Below, piece after piece: positions 10,686-22,712 of a DNA stretch of 62,202 nucleotides; position 1 is the first letter of the stretch, and the number at the start of each line of letters is the position of its first letter. The position numbers and the translations under genes are program-made. The notes under the pieces were generated by a model. It was not told the DNA's origin and made no database searches. It worked only from the letters and a program-made list of their open reading frames with translations. Origin of the DNA: Rhizoclosmatium globosum (taxonomy: Eukaryota > Chytridiomycota > Chytridiomycetes > Chytridiales > Chytriomycetaceae); NCBI GenBank assembly GCA_002104985.1, contig MCGO01000218.1, positions 1-62,202 on the forward strand, in the 5' to 3' direction.

Positions 10686-12707
10686 ATGCTGCTACTCGCC
10701 AGTCTCGCCCTCGTGTTTTCTTATTGGCTCCATTCTGCTCATGCAGCATCTTGTTACGCGAATCTTGCCCAATCTGACTTCCCAAACTGTCTTCTTGTTT
10801 CCCCCACATTTGCTCTCTACTGGAAGTCCAACTCATCCGTCATTGTATTTGGAGTCGATGTTGATGTTGCTCCCTCCGAAAAGCAGTGGATTGGCGTGGG
10901 AATGTGAGGACCATCCCGCCTTCATGCCTTTTCCCCTGACTGAATCACAAATAGCTCCGAAATGGGAGGAATGCATGGCGCTGATATTTGGATTCTGAGA
11001 CAGAATGGAAAAGGGGAATATTACATGCAGGTTTGTTGTTGGGTGTGGGGTGTGATGTCAGTTTATTGATTTGGAGTTACGCAAGGATTCATTCTCCACA
11101 ACAACCGCGACACCAATTGCTGACTCCCAGCAAGATGTCGAACTGTTGACTGCCCCAGATTCTGCCGCGAATCACACAGTGTTCACGTTTATGCGTCCCT
11201 TGAAAACATGTGATCCCGACAACGATCACGAAATTAAAGAAGGGCTTAGCCAACATCTCATTTGGTGAATTTATAAACTCGCTCCGAAATGTTTAAGTCT
11301 AATTCGTCTTCCGCAGGGCGTATGGATCATCCGAGGGATCACTCAACTACCACGGTCCCAAAACCAGAGGGAATGCTGCCGCAACACTGTTTCATGACCC
11401 TTCTTCTGTTGATACTCGAGCAGAATCTTTACAGGCTGTCCAAGCTCTGCAAGCTGCGTCAGAGTTGAAAGTATTTGAGATTCAATTCCCCAACGTCACC
11501 GTCCCTCCCGCCCACACGACGTATCTTTGTACGCATTTTCAAGTCCCAGCCGACAGAAAGTATCACGTTGTACAATATGAGGCGATTCTGACCACAAAGT
11601 AAGAATCTAATCTTTGACGGCTCTCAGTTAAATAACAAATACGTAAGGCTGGTACATCACATGATCATTTATGGTTGCGTAGATAAGCCGAAGTCTTTTG
11701 GAGATCTATACGAATGCGCGAGCATGTCTCCTTCTTGTAGCAAATGTGGGTTTTTATGAACGCGGGATGTACGATTAAGGAATTGACCATATTACAGTTA
11801 CGCTTGCCTGGGCTCCTGGAATCGGTCTGAACGTCTTACCTAAGGAAGTTGGGTTTCCATTCGGAACAGGGACAAACGCACTTCGTTACTTCTCACTTCA
11901 AATCCACTACAACAACCCAAATGCTCTGTCTAATATCATCGATAGCAGTGGAATGAGACTCTTCTACACCACACAATTAAGACCGAACGATATGGGAGTC
12001 TTGATTCTGGGAGACACGAATTTCAACATCAGTGGCAACGACCCATCCTACTACTCCACTCAATGGAATGTGTGTCCCACCGCATGCACGAAGCAGTTTC
12101 CTACCAACCTAACCATCATCAATAACTTTTTTCACATGCATATGCTTGGTCAAAACTCCACAACGCGTCAAATTCGCGACGGAAAAGAGATTGTTCCATT
12201 AGGTGCTGTCCATTACTACGACTTCAAGTAAGTCCTTGTGTTGCAATAAATAATCAATTAAGTCCGCTCCACAGCTTTCAAGGAGGTCTTGCGCCATTTC
12301 AAAAAGGTGCCGTCATCAGTCCCGGTGACACGCTTTTGACAAAGTGCGCATATATTCCAACCCTTAACGTTCGCAGCAACTACACTGTTTTCGGAGAAAG
12401 TACGGAAGACGAAATGTGCTTCAACTTTTTGACGTATTATCCGGCAATGCCGGACATTGAGTTCTGTTTGAGTGGGGATAATGCGACGAACCCTCAAGCT
12501 GCTTGTGGAAATGATTTGAGAATGGGAAATAAGACGCGATCCCAGTTGGAGAAGGAAGGATTGTTGGTTCCGGCTCCGTTCCCTGTGTTTGAAGAGTACA
12601 AGGCGCCGGTTTGTACTCCTTCATTTGTCGTGAATCCAAAGCTGAGTGGGATTGTAACGATGGGGCTGTCGTTGGGTTTGGTCGCGTTGGTTGTGTTTTT
12701 ACTTTAA
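10686..12707 (+). CDS. DOMON plus DBH-like copper type II monooxygenase
   Basis: Seven exons (10686-10903, 10955-11030, 11086-11264, 11317-11598, 11648-11745, 11798-12227, 12275-12707) give 571 residues in frame. Order: signal peptide ending near AHAA; DOMON domain (FGVDVDV, MGGMHGADIW, HLIWAYG, YHGPKTRGNA); N-terminal copper domain with the VHHMIIYGC histidine pair; C-terminal copper domain with FHMHMLG and the DEMCFNF methionine ligand region; and a C-terminal hydrophobic helix that could be a membrane or GPI anchor. These are the expected copper ligands of the PHM/DBH/MOXD1 fold, so a secreted or surface monooxygenase is likely. The substrate cannot be told. This is the best-preserved of three tandem paralogs. 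Confidence 0.88.
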
Positions 12708-12813
12708 GCGTGTTGATTTTTACTTCGTATCAAATCAAATTTCGAAAATTATCTGTGCATTCGTTGATTCTTGTCTAACTGACAATCCTTCATAACTTGT
12801 CCTCAAACTTCTG

Positions 12814-14780
12814 ATGTCACGCCTCCGCGACTTTTATATGGCCTTCTCTTTCATTGTTGTTATTTGCGATGTTGTAGTTTTAGCTGCATCTTGCTTTACG
12901 AATCTGTCGCCAAAGCAGTTTACAAACTGCGCCATGATCGCACCCAATTATGCTTTACATTGGTCAGTAAATGCGTCAGTTGTTATCTTTGGAGTAGACG
13001 TCGATATTCCATCAAACTCAAATAGCTGGATTGGGCTTGGAATCAGCCAGATGGGTGGAATGTTTGGGGCTGATATCTGGATACTTCTCAAAAATGCGAC
13101 CAGTGGCTCGTACTACATACAGGTTTCTCCCCGCGCCATTTCTTCAGATCATAAATTAACTAGCGTTCCGTTTAGGATTCTTTCGCGACTACGACTGTCA
13201 CACCCACCGTTGACGATCAACAAGATGCTATTCTTTTAACACCACCTCGTCCGTCTGATACAAATACAGTTTTTACATTTATGAGGCCTACAAAGACCTG
13301 CGATTCAATGGACTATGAAATTGTTTCAGGCCAGCAGCAGCACATCATTTTTGCATATGGACAGTCGTCGACTAATATTGGCTACCATGGTCCAAATAAT
13401 CGTGGAAACGCTGTTGTTACACTATACCCAGCACCCGCGAACTCGACGGTTGGGATTCAGAAAGCAAAAGCCTTGAAGGCTGTGAAACAATTGGCCGCTA
13501 CTTCGAACCTAAACACAGTCTCAATTCAGTTTCCAAACCTAGTTACCTCTGTGTGCACTTCGAACTTCCCTCCGATCAAAAATATCACGTCGTGCAGTAT
13601 GAAGGTATAATCACAACAAAGTGAGTGTAATTCGAAGAATAAGTTCTATTAATTGCTGTTTTCGAAGTGTGGTTCATCATATGATTATGTATGGCTGTAC
13701 GGGGAAGCCAAGCTCATTTGGAGACTTGTATGAATGCAGCAGTATGACAGCAGCGTGTTCACAGGTAACGCTTCAATAATCAAATAAATTCTCTAAAATT
13801 ACGCTGAAGTTTACTCTGGCCTGGGTTCCTGGAGCTGGAACAATCCTTTTCCCTGCACAAGCTGGTTTCGCGATCGGAACCGGCGTAAACGCCATTCGAT
13901 ACTTTGCACTTCAGATTCATTACAACAATCAAGATAACCTATCAAACTTGATCGACAGTAGCGGTATGAAGATATATTACACAACTGTCCTCAGGCCCAA
14001 CGACATTGGAATTTTGACTCTCGGGAATGAAGAAATTAAAATACCTGCGAATAGCCCTAATTTTACGTCGACCACTTGGAATGTATGTCCCGCATCGTGT
14101 ACGAAACAGTTTTCACAAAATCTTACCGTGATTTCAAACGGATTCCACATGCATACACTCGGATTCAACATCACCACAAAGCAGATTCGAAATGGGCAAG
14201 AAATCGCGACTTTGGGCGATAGAAATTACTACAATTTCTTGTGAGACATTACTTTACGTTATTCAAGACAATAATTAACAAGTTTTCATTCAGCTATCAA
14301 GGAGCGAGTCCCCCGACAGACCCGAATGCTGTTATTATGCCTGGAGATATTCTATTGACGCGGTGTACGTATCTTCCCTCCAGTCGTAACTATACGACAC
14401 GGTTCGGAGAATCAACAACGAACGAAATGTGCTTCAACTTTGTGACGTATTATCCGGCGATGCCAAACGTTGCTGTTTGTCTCGGAAGTAGTCAACAACA
14501 AATGGCCGCATGTTCGACGCAGGCTAACCTCGAAAGTTTGACTGGCGGAAGTTCTCTGAACGTGACGGCGATTGCAAACGCAATGGCAAAAGGGTAATAT
14601 CAGTGAGAATCTAAGAAATGCTAATACTTTATGCTTAGGTGGATTGTGTTTCCTGTGATGCCAAATTATCAGCCTTTCATACCACCAATCTGCAAACGGT
14701 CCCTTTTAGTTCAACCTGGCTCAGCAGGACAAAACGTGTTTCATTTTCTATCCTTTGTCGTGTTCCCATTGTTTTTGTAG
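12814..14780 (+). CDS. DOMON plus DBH-like copper monooxygenase, with one frame break
   Basis: Exons are about 12814-13122, 13176-13620, 13668-13764, 13810-14240, 14294-14593 and 14639-14780. The domain order matches the upstream paralog: signal peptide, DOMON (FGVDVDIP, GMFGADIW), VHHMIMYGC, FHMHTLG, NEMCFNF, and a C-terminal hydrophobic tail. The intron after HLI(W) in the paralog is absent here. Near 13540 the frame changes between SIQFPN and SYLCVHFELPSDQKYH. The paralog has nine more codons at this point, and about 22 bases appear to be missing. Everything after the break is intact, so this is either a recent pseudogene, an unrecognised splice variant or a local assembly error. The start could also be the Met at 12838. 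Confidence 0.75.
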
Positions 14781-14799
14781 ATATTATGCAATTATATCA

Positions 14800-14814
14800 A
14801 ACAAGAGATTTACG
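14800..14814 (+). promoter_or_regulatory. Recurrent AACAAGAGATTTACG element
   Basis: Identical to the copy at 6988. It lies 20 bases before the ATG of the small open frame at 14835, in the same orientation. Confidence 0.4.
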
Positions 14815-14834
14815 ATTTGCTGTCATTTCCTATC

Positions 14835-15095
14835 ATGCAACGCACTCTGGGCCATATCGCCTCACTCTGGCTATCACTATTAACGTTTGAGACTACTGCT
14901 CGCTCTATTTGTGACGAGATGGATAGTAACTGCTTGCCAGCCTACTTTGCATTCATGAATGACAAGAATAACTTCCCACCCCTAACGTCTACAGCAAGTG
15001 TGGGACACCCAAACTTATCCTATTTCTGGCTCACAAGTGTTGTAGTTGTCTATGTTGCACTGTTTTATTTGACTTCTAAAGTATTCGCGCGATGA
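14835..15095 (+). CDS. Small putative secreted or membrane protein
   Basis: An 86-residue frame from the ATG at 14835. It has a hydrophobic N-terminal segment resembling a signal peptide, a short ectodomain with two cysteines (SICDEMDSNC), and a C-terminal hydrophobic helix followed by KVFAR. It is not recognised. It sits just downstream of the monooxygenase gene and is preceded by the recurrent AACAAGAGATTTACG element, which supports it as a transcribed unit. It could also be a remnant of another gene. Confidence 0.4.
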   Translation: MQRTLGHIASLWLSLLTFETTARSICDEMDSNCLPAYFAFMNDKNNFPPLTSTASVGHPNLSYFWLTSVVVVYVALFYLTSKVFAR

Positions 15096-15206
15096 TATTT
15101 ACCACAACGAGATTATGTTTCAACATTGAACCAGTTTTTACTAATAAGAAATAAAACGAGAATGTCATGAGAATAAAAAGAGTTCATCAAGAAAGAAGCA
15201 GGGATA

Positions 15207-17689
15207 TCAAATCCGGACTTTTCTTGATTTCTTCACAGCATCAAGTTGAAGAATATCTTTCACCTTAATCCGTTTTGTTGGGTCTTTCTCCATCATTGCA
15301 CAAAGCGCTTCAACAGCGTCATCTGAAATATCCCCCAATACACCCGTCAATTCGCTTATGCCCTGTGGATGTGCCCGCCGCTGAGCCAAATTCTTCGCAG
15401 CCATAGCGCGGAACTTATTAATACGTCGCAGGATATCCGTTCCCATAATCTCTTCATCTGTCGTGAAAGGATCAAGCTTGAAGAGCAACACGAAGAGAAG
15501 AGTCCCAAGAGCCCACGATTCTTGCATTTCAGGGTTATATGGGTCTCCAAGAACAGCTTCGGGTGCCGCAAACTTTTTAGTTCCGTAAAAGTTTTCGCAG
15601 AGGTTTGGAGTTTTGTCGTCGGGTCCCGGAACGGGTGTTGCAGAGCCGAAGTCGATGAGTTTAATTTGTCGAGTTTTGGAGTGGATCATAACGTTTTCGT
15701 CTGTGTTGTTTACGTAAATTAGAAGGGACTAAGAGAATGACAGAATTTACCTTTGATGTCATTGTGGTAATATCCAATGCTATGTAAGAACACTAACGTC
15801 TCCACAATACTCCTAAATATCTCCATACTAACATCCTCCCTCACAGGTCCATATTCTTCAATATAGTCATACAAGTCAATCCAATTCTCGCCCATGTACT
15901 CCATGATGATCATGAACTTCCCGTTCAACTCAAAGTGTTCGTAATAGTTGATGAGATTTGGATGTCCCCGTCCATTATTCAGATTAGAGAACTTGCGCAT
16001 CACTTTGATTTCGAGGGGACGCTGACGACCAGTGATTTTACATTCGTCCCAATGCCAGACAGATGAGTTCTTGATAAATTTACAGACCACTGGCTTATTG
16101 TCATAAGATCGAATGGCAAGACGGACAGTCGAGTGACCTCCAGCTCCCAACTGTTTCTGAATCTGAATAAAGTCAAAACATCAGCATTTTAAACTGGATG
16201 TTATGCTCGCAGTTACCTTATACTTGGCCTCAAACCGGATCTTAGCCGCCATAAAACACTCTTCATCCGAAAGCCCCATTTTCGTCTCCGATTCCCTCGC
16301 CATATCTTCGTCATCCCAAATCGTACCGCCTCCGCCATAACTCAAACTACCTTTACTATCAGCAGCAAGCGTCTTACTCGACCCGCCTCCCAACGTGGTT
16401 CCATTCGAAATATGCAAGTTGCTTCCTAATGACGAGGACAACTTTGCAAGCCCAGGGTCAGAGCCCACGCGGTTCTTTCCGAGAGACGTGATTTTCTGGA
16501 CAGCATGGATCAAGTTATTCGCCGTTGAAGGCTTGCTTTTCGCGACGGGTATAGGGAGATTACTCCGCTGTGGAGATGGTGTTGCAGATGTGACTGGGAT
16601 TTGAGATGGTTTCGAATTTGTGGGTGGCCGTGATTCTTTGGCTGGTGCCTTCGCAGCGAACGTAGATTCTTGGCTTCCATATACAATCTTTTTCAAAAGA
16701 GGGGGGAGTTTCCAGTGTCCTAAGCCGTGATGCTGTTGTTGGACTGGAGCCACGGTTTTTGATTGAAGTGATTGGGGAGGGAGGAGATGGGTATTCTTAT
16801 GTCTCGGTTCGTCTTCCTCTTCTTCTTCAAATGACGGCATACTGGCTTTATACATGTTTTTGGAGCTTGGCTGATCAGAAGGGATCCTTGTATCCAGTGA
16901 GTGTTTGCTGTTTGCTTCGCCACTTGAACTCCAATGATTCGACTGACCCAAGTTCTCCGGCGCTGTCGTAATGACAGGCACACCACCAATAGAAGCCATT
17001 CGAGAACGTTGTTCAGAGTCTGCAGATTCCATAGAATCCGAATTGGACCGGGAATCTTCAGAATCGCCTTCATCTGAGGAGACAACGGTATCATTCTCAT
17101 CTGAGTTTGCAGAGCCTTCATCAGTATTAGATCCGCTATACTCGCTTTCATTTTCACTCTCATTGGAATACTCTGATGAAGTTCCAGAAATCTTTCGATG
17201 ATGCAGATCTTCAGCAAGAGGAACAACAGCATGATGCCACCTCTTTAACGCGTTCACACTCTCTGACTCCTTTGTTTTAGAAACGACAGGATGCGTGACT
17301 CCAGAGGCTGACTTTGAACTCATGACTTTTTCTTTTGATTCCCGAATGGAGGACCACTCGACTTGCTTTGCTTTCACGTCCAACGCGCGTTTAGGGAGTT
17401 TTGTTTGTATTCCAGACGAAGATTTATGTTTGTCTGACTCTGAAGGGACGTCTATTGATACGACACGGTCTTCACTGTCACTTTCGGTTTCAGCGATGTG
17501 ACTGAGCGGATTTGAAGAAGAAAAATCTGAAGAGAGTCCGAGTTTACGCGTTTGGTTTATTCCTGAAACTGAGTCGAAAGAGTGGGCTAACGTCGCGAGG
17601 GAGGAACGTTGTTTCTCTGTTGGAGGTTTCAGAGGTTGATCGTGCGAGACGTGGCTGCTGTAGACGGTTTGGCGCTGTGTTGTGGACAT
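15207..17689 (-). CDS. Ser/Thr protein kinase, PAS-kinase-like catalytic domain with long disordered N-terminus
   Basis: Three exons (17689-16217, 16162-15751, 15700-15207) give 792 residues. Residues 1 to about 470 are Ser/Pro/Glu-rich, with long acidic-serine tracts, and look disordered; no PAS domain is seen. The kinase domain follows: Gly loop LGAGGHSTV, the Lys in VVCKFIK, catalytic loop HNDIKDEN, DFGSA, and the APE-equivalent AAPEAVLG with WALGTLLF. The region around VWHWDE and PLEIKVM resembles the PASK/PSK group. The usual HRD arginine is Asn (a non-RD kinase), so activation-loop phosphorylation may not be required. The start at 17689 (MSTTQRQ) was chosen because the frame upstream of it reads through sequence resembling 5' non-coding DNA. 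Confidence 0.8.
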
Positions 17690-17901
17690 GTAATTTTGGG
17701 TTTGTTTGGTTTGGACGCGACGAGAGAGTAAAGGTCGGTTTTGATTGGATGTTTGAAGGGAGGGAGAGAAGGTGTATTGTCGCCAGGTTGAAAAATTCGG
17801 AGTTGATCCTCCTCCATACCTAATCAAATTCAATAAGAATAAAAGAAAATTCAAAGTTTTATTTTGGAGATATCCAGGAAGAAGTAGGATATGTTTCGTA
17901 A

Positions 17902-19125
17902 TCAAGAGTAACGAACGACGTATGTTCGATTGCTCTCTATGTAAAGCAATTGTTTGACTCGTATGTTCGGATTGATCAGAGTGTCGTATAATCGCTGAGG
18001 GAAAGTCACGCCCTGAAAAAAGCATGCGCCATCATCAAACACAACATAAAAGCCCTCCCCTTCATTACTCAACCAAACACTACACACATTTCGATGTCTA
18101 TTCTTTCGACTCTTGAGAATACGACTGAGCTCGTCTGGAATTCCATTCCACACACTCTGCCCATCACGAAACTGAATGTAGTACGACCCCTCTTGTCCCA
18201 AAGCCATAAAATCAACCCACTTTGACGAAAGATCGTCTTCAAATTCGGTATCGGGCTTGCCAGGATAATTCCAGAACGTTTTTCCATTCGTTTTTTGGAT
18301 GTAATATTCTCCTTTCGCTCCAAAATACACATAATCCAAATTCGTACAATGCTGTCTATCAAGAATGTCTCTGGCTTCGTCTGGAATTGAAAAGTACTCG
18401 CATCCGGTGTCGTCGCCAACGGCTGTATATCCACCTGACGGACTCAATGCCAGGCATTTTGTAAAGTTCATGTTTGACGGGATGCCATCAGAGAAGCACA
18501 AACTCCAATCAACATGGAAACCACGCACTCTACGTAGTTGAGTTTGCACAGATTTTCGAACCCTTTCTTGTTCGCGTTTCTCTTCCAGCTGTCTCTGCCT
18601 CTCCCTCTCCAATCGTTGAGCTTCCGCTCGCGCTGCCATTTCCCATTGAATTCGTATAGCTTCTGCTGCTTCCCACATTCTTTTCTCTTCCTCGAGCCGC
18701 CGTTTCTGTTCAAAGACATCCAAAAGCTCATTTACAACTTTCGTTTGCTCCTCTAAATTAGCGAGCTGTTTCTTGAGCGCAGTTTCTTCATCGTCTTGAT
18801 CTTGACCTTCCATGGCTGTTACAAGGTTGGGTTGCAACGGAGAATCCGAGCGACGATAATATCCCTTTCCAGTATGAGCCCGCGCATTCTGAAATATTTT
18901 GCCGAGGTCTGCCAAGGATACGTTTCGTCTGAATAACTGCGTTCGTCCTTTGACGGGATGATTTATCACAGTAGCAACAGTCTGAGTGGTGTAATAAACA
19001 TTGACCTTCCACTGCGAAATGTCGCTCGGATACTGAAAGATGGCAACACGCGAAGTCTCATTGTGGCACAGCAGGGTAAGTCCATGGCTGGTGGCAAGCT
19101 GCACCAACTGTGGGAATTCGAACAT
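17902..19125 (-). CDS. Coiled-coil protein of unknown function
   Basis: A single exon of 407 residues. Residues 1-110 form a compact N-terminal part (FEFPQLVQLATSHG, then YTTQTVATVINHP). About 120-205 is a Glu/Arg/Gln-rich coiled coil. The C-terminal half contains four or five loose repeats of about 45 residues around F/Y-x-(I/V)-P-(D/E) and short strands (YFSIPDEARDIL, WNGIPDELSRIL, YYIQFRDGQ), which may form a beta-propeller-like fold. I do not recognise a family. It lies head to tail with the kinase gene downstream and is convergent with nothing. Confidence 0.75.
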   Translation of the reverse strand: MFEFPQLVQLATSHGLTLLCHNETSRVAIFQYPSDISQWKVNVYYTTQTVATVINHPVKGRTQLFRRNVSLADLGKIFQNARAHTGKGYYRRSDSPLQPNLVTAMEGQDQDDEETALKKQLANLEEQTKVVNELLDVFEQKRRLEEEKRMWEAAEAIRIQWEMAARAEAQRLERERQRQLEEKREQERVRKSVQTQLRRVRGFHVDWSLCFSDGIPSNMNFTKCLALSPSGGYTAVGDDTGCEYFSIPDEARDILDRQHCTNLDYVYFGAKGEYYIQKTNGKTFWNYPGKPDTEFEDDLSSKWVDFMALGQEGSYYIQFRDGQSVWNGIPDELSRILKSRKNRHRNVCSVWLSNEGEGFYVVFDDGACFFQGVTFPQRLYDTLINPNIRVKQLLYIESNRTYVVRYS

Positions 19126-19247
19126 TCTTTTTTAAGTCGCAAAGTATTGCAGCCAAGGGAAAGAAGAAAAAGGAGAGACAAATACATTATTTATTCCAGC
19201 CAAGGAGTGAGACATCCTTCGGTTGTGGCTTCATACCCCAACGTATT

Positions 19248-20044
19248 CTATCGCCTGGTGCGACCCGTGTCTCCTCGAGATCCCGTAACGAAAGCAAAAT
19301 CAGCATACACTTTCTGTCCCAACAATTCGGTATCATTTGATTCATCAATAGCAGCCTTCGCCTCCTTGAACGAGTTGTACTCAATCAGAGCATATCCCTG
19401 GATGAACACGGAGTCAGTTCTTCCCCACACAACTAAAATTCAAGAAACCAAAGATGTACCTTCACGAAACCAGAACGTCTGTCCAAATTCAAATGCAAGT
19501 TCTTGATTTCACCAAAGTCAGCAAACTTCTCCTTCAAATCGTCTTCTGAAGCTTCCTCATGCACTCCCGTAACTAATACAATCCAACCCTCCACAGCTAA
19601 TTTGAAGGAATAAACAAGTACGTTTTATAATGAGACTGCGCATTTCGGATCCAACAAAAACCAGGTCCTCACATTTCTGCGCTGAAGTAGCGATTCCGCC
19701 TTCTGAGCCAATTGCGTCAAACTTTCCAGTTCGAATGTTGTCGTCTCTTGTTTCTGTTTGGGATTGGATTTGGAGGGTTAACGTTGAAGCTAGGATAACT
19801 AGGATAGCTTACCCTTTCCTTCGAAGCCTCGTCCCTTCTTTCTTGTTGCATTGTTCTTTAATGTGTTTGAAGGGTCCACTGGGAAGGATACAGTTTAGTT
19901 TGAATGTAGCTGACAGGCTGAGTGTTGGAGCAAAGGCAAAGCATCACTCTGTCTTTAACCATGAAGGAGATGTTTACCTTCATCAACATTCATTGCTGTC
20001 AAGTCATCCGCTCCAGCGTCAAGGTCAACAAGGTTAGAAGCCAT
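19248..20044 (-). CDS. RBM8A: Exon junction complex RNA-binding protein Y14
   Basis: Five exons (20044-19978, 19878-19813, 19753-19673, 19596-19460, 19397-19248) encode 166 residues, close to the family's usual length of about 170. The N-terminal acidic part is followed by RKKGRGFEG and the diagnostic [21 protein letters not shown] single RRM comes next ([20 protein letters not shown], then AFVTG) with a short Arg-rich end. In other eukaryotes Y14 pairs with Mago in the exon junction complex deposited on spliced mRNA. Its presence fits an intron-rich genome. The splice sites are all GT-AG and the joined frame is continuous. Confidence 0.93.
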
Positions 20045-20191
20045 CTCTTCTCAGTTCAGTTTGGTGGTTGGAAAAAAGTGGATAAATAGAAAAGAGATTT
20101 TGAAATTCCATCCAACAAAAGAAATGCACTTTCGCCAATATGCATACTGCAACTACTACCTTATATCCGTCCCAATAAACACAGATCATTC

Positions 20192-22654
20192 CTACACATG
20201 CAACCCACGATACATTTCCTCAATCTCCCGCTTATAAGTCTCCCTGGCCACAAACCGCTTCAACTTGAATATAGGCGTCAACAACCCATTCTCAATCGTG
20301 AATGCATCCGCATCACTCTCCAAATAAACAGCCTTCACATTCTCAAACCCTTTCAACCCGTGTGCGCGCCCGTGTTCGTCCATGGCTTTCGCGAAAGCAA
20401 CACGGATTCCAGGGTCGATGCAGAGGTCTTTGAAGTTTTTGTGGTAGAAGCCTTGCTTTTTTGTTGCCCAGTTCATGAATGTGTGTCGGTCTGGGACGAG
20501 GACGGCGACGAGGTAGGGTTTTAGGGAGTCGCCGTAGACGAATGCTTGGGATACCATGTCACTGCTTTTAAGCTGATTTGTGGAATTTTGATTATTATCG
20601 TCAGTGAATACTTGAGAAGCGGAAGAAGAGGACTCACAACACTCTCGATTTTCTCTGGAGCAATGTACTCTCCCTGCGACAGCTTAAACACACTCTTTTT
20701 CCGGTCAATCAGTTTTAATCTTCCTTGGGCATCCCATTCGCCAACATCTCCTGTGTGGAACCAACCATTGGCATCAAGTACTTTTGCTGTCTCTTCCGGA
20801 TTCTTGTAGTACCCTTGAAACACATTGGGACCCTTCACACAAATCTCTCCACGTGGCGGCACACTTGATGAAAAGTAGTTCATCTCAGGCACATCAATCA
20901 GTTTTACTTGACATCCAGGAACAGGGGCACCGACTTGATCCGGTGTACAATCATTTTCATCTGTCTTCAGTGAGAATTCGTAAGAATATCGTTCAAGAAA
21001 TGAGGGGAACATACAAACGTCAATGAAGAACATGTCTCTGTCAATCCATATCCTTCCAACACTGTCGCGCTGAAACATATTCTCAACGAATCCAACACAG
21101 ATTTCCCAATCGGTGCAGCACCCGTCAACATCAGCCTCACCCTTCTACAAAAAGTTATACAAAAGTCAGCCTTGTTTCCTTCAAAAAAACACGAGAAGTA
21201 TCAACTCACCCACCCAATTTCTCCTTCACCCCCTCAAACACAATCGCATCCCACACCAAATGCTTCACAACACCTCTCTTCAAATACTCTTCCTTCGCAG
21301 CATACGCGCGATGAAAAGTCCATTCATAAACCCCACCCGCACGTTCCTTCAACCCCCTCTTGACCTTCTCATAGATCCGATTAAACAGCCTGGGAACACC
21401 GGGGAATATCGTCGGCCGCAGCTCGGCAACGTCATCCATGAGTTTGAATGTGTCGCCTTGGTAGAACCCGATCGCGGCGCCGACGTGGATCAGGTTGACG
21501 ACCATTGTGCGTTCAAAGACGTGTGCGAGGGGGAGGTATGAGATGTAGACGTCGGAGGGGGTTATGGGTGTGAAGTGGGATATGGATTGGAGGGTTGATA
21601 TTCCGCGGAGGAGGGCGAGGCAGTTTGTGTGGGTGAGGACTGTTCCTTTTGGGGTTCCGGTTGTGCCGGAGGTGTAACAGATTGTGGCGATGGAAGTGCC
21701 TGATGGTGGGGTTGGGGGTTTTGAGGGACGGGTTTTTGCGCCAAGGCGTTCAAGGTCTGTCATTCCTGTGATTGTGAGGTTGAGTTCTTTTCCGATAAAT
21801 AGGATTTCTTCGTCGATTCCATCCATTAATATAATCTGGTGGAGGCTTGTGATTCCATTCGCGATGAGCTTCATGAGATTTTTGGCCTGTGGGTTCATTC
21901 TGTTAGTTGGAGTGAGATATTCGAATCAATCAGGACACCTTATCCCTCGTGGCAATAATAGTTTCCATTCCAGTCTGCACCAAAATATGTTTTAACGCGT
22001 CCTGTGAGAGCATATCAAACAACGGAATGGTGATAGCCGAGATTGCAAAACACGCTTGTTCCGCGATAATCCACTCCGCCCTATTCAAAGCAAAGAGCCC
22101 AATAGACGCAGGTGTTCCCGATGCTATAGATGGGAAGGTGAGCAGTCCAGAGGATAGATTTCGCACGCGTTTGTAGACTTCATTGTACGTTTGCCAAATG
22201 AAGGGACCGGCGAGACCGTTTGTGACTGGACGGGTTCCGAGGAAGGGAAGGTCTCCTATTTGACAGCCTAGTTAGTGCATAATACTCTTGGTACCTATTT
22301 TGCAGGAATCGAAGGGGTTAGTTAAAGCAACCTGCGATCTGAACACCGCGAAGAAAGTTGTGATGAAGCGACTGAACTTGGTCGGCGCTTGTCTTTGGAA
22401 GCGAGTCAAACTGGGCGGCAAAAGCGTTGATTCGAGGCTGGAAAAGAAGAAGGTTCAAAGGGAAGTGGCAAAGGTGGCATCGTCAATCTCACCTTGCCTT
22501 CTCCTTCAATGGAAGCTACGCCAGGTACTTCAATCGAATATTGGATTCCTCCTTTGGATTGAAGAATAGGCTCAGGCTCGTATTCATCTTCTATTTTGAG
22601 TGGCTGTGACGAATCAAAGGACACCTTTCTGGGTCCCATCGATTTCTTGGACAT
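20192..22654 (-). CDS. Long-chain acyl-CoA synthetase
   Basis: A multi-exon gene of at least seven exons that activates long-chain fatty acids with ATP and CoA. Motifs in order: an N-terminal part starting MSKKSMG; GDLPFLGTR; the AMP-binding signature YTSGTTGTPKGTVLTH; PLAHVFERT; GAAPIGKSVLD; GYGLTET; and the fatty-acyl signature GWFHTGDVGEWDAQGRLKLI with DRKK and GEYIAPEKIE. The end is KREIEEMYRGLHV. Two visible introns are near 21020 (after CSSLTF) and 22440-22492. The ATG at 22654 is the first Met in frame; there is no obvious targeting peptide. Cytosolic face of the ER, peroxisome or lipid droplet are all possible. Confidence 0.92.
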
Positions 22655-22712
22655 TTTCAAAACAACATTTATAATTATTATGCAGAATTATTAAGGTATT
22701 ATGGAATAAAAC

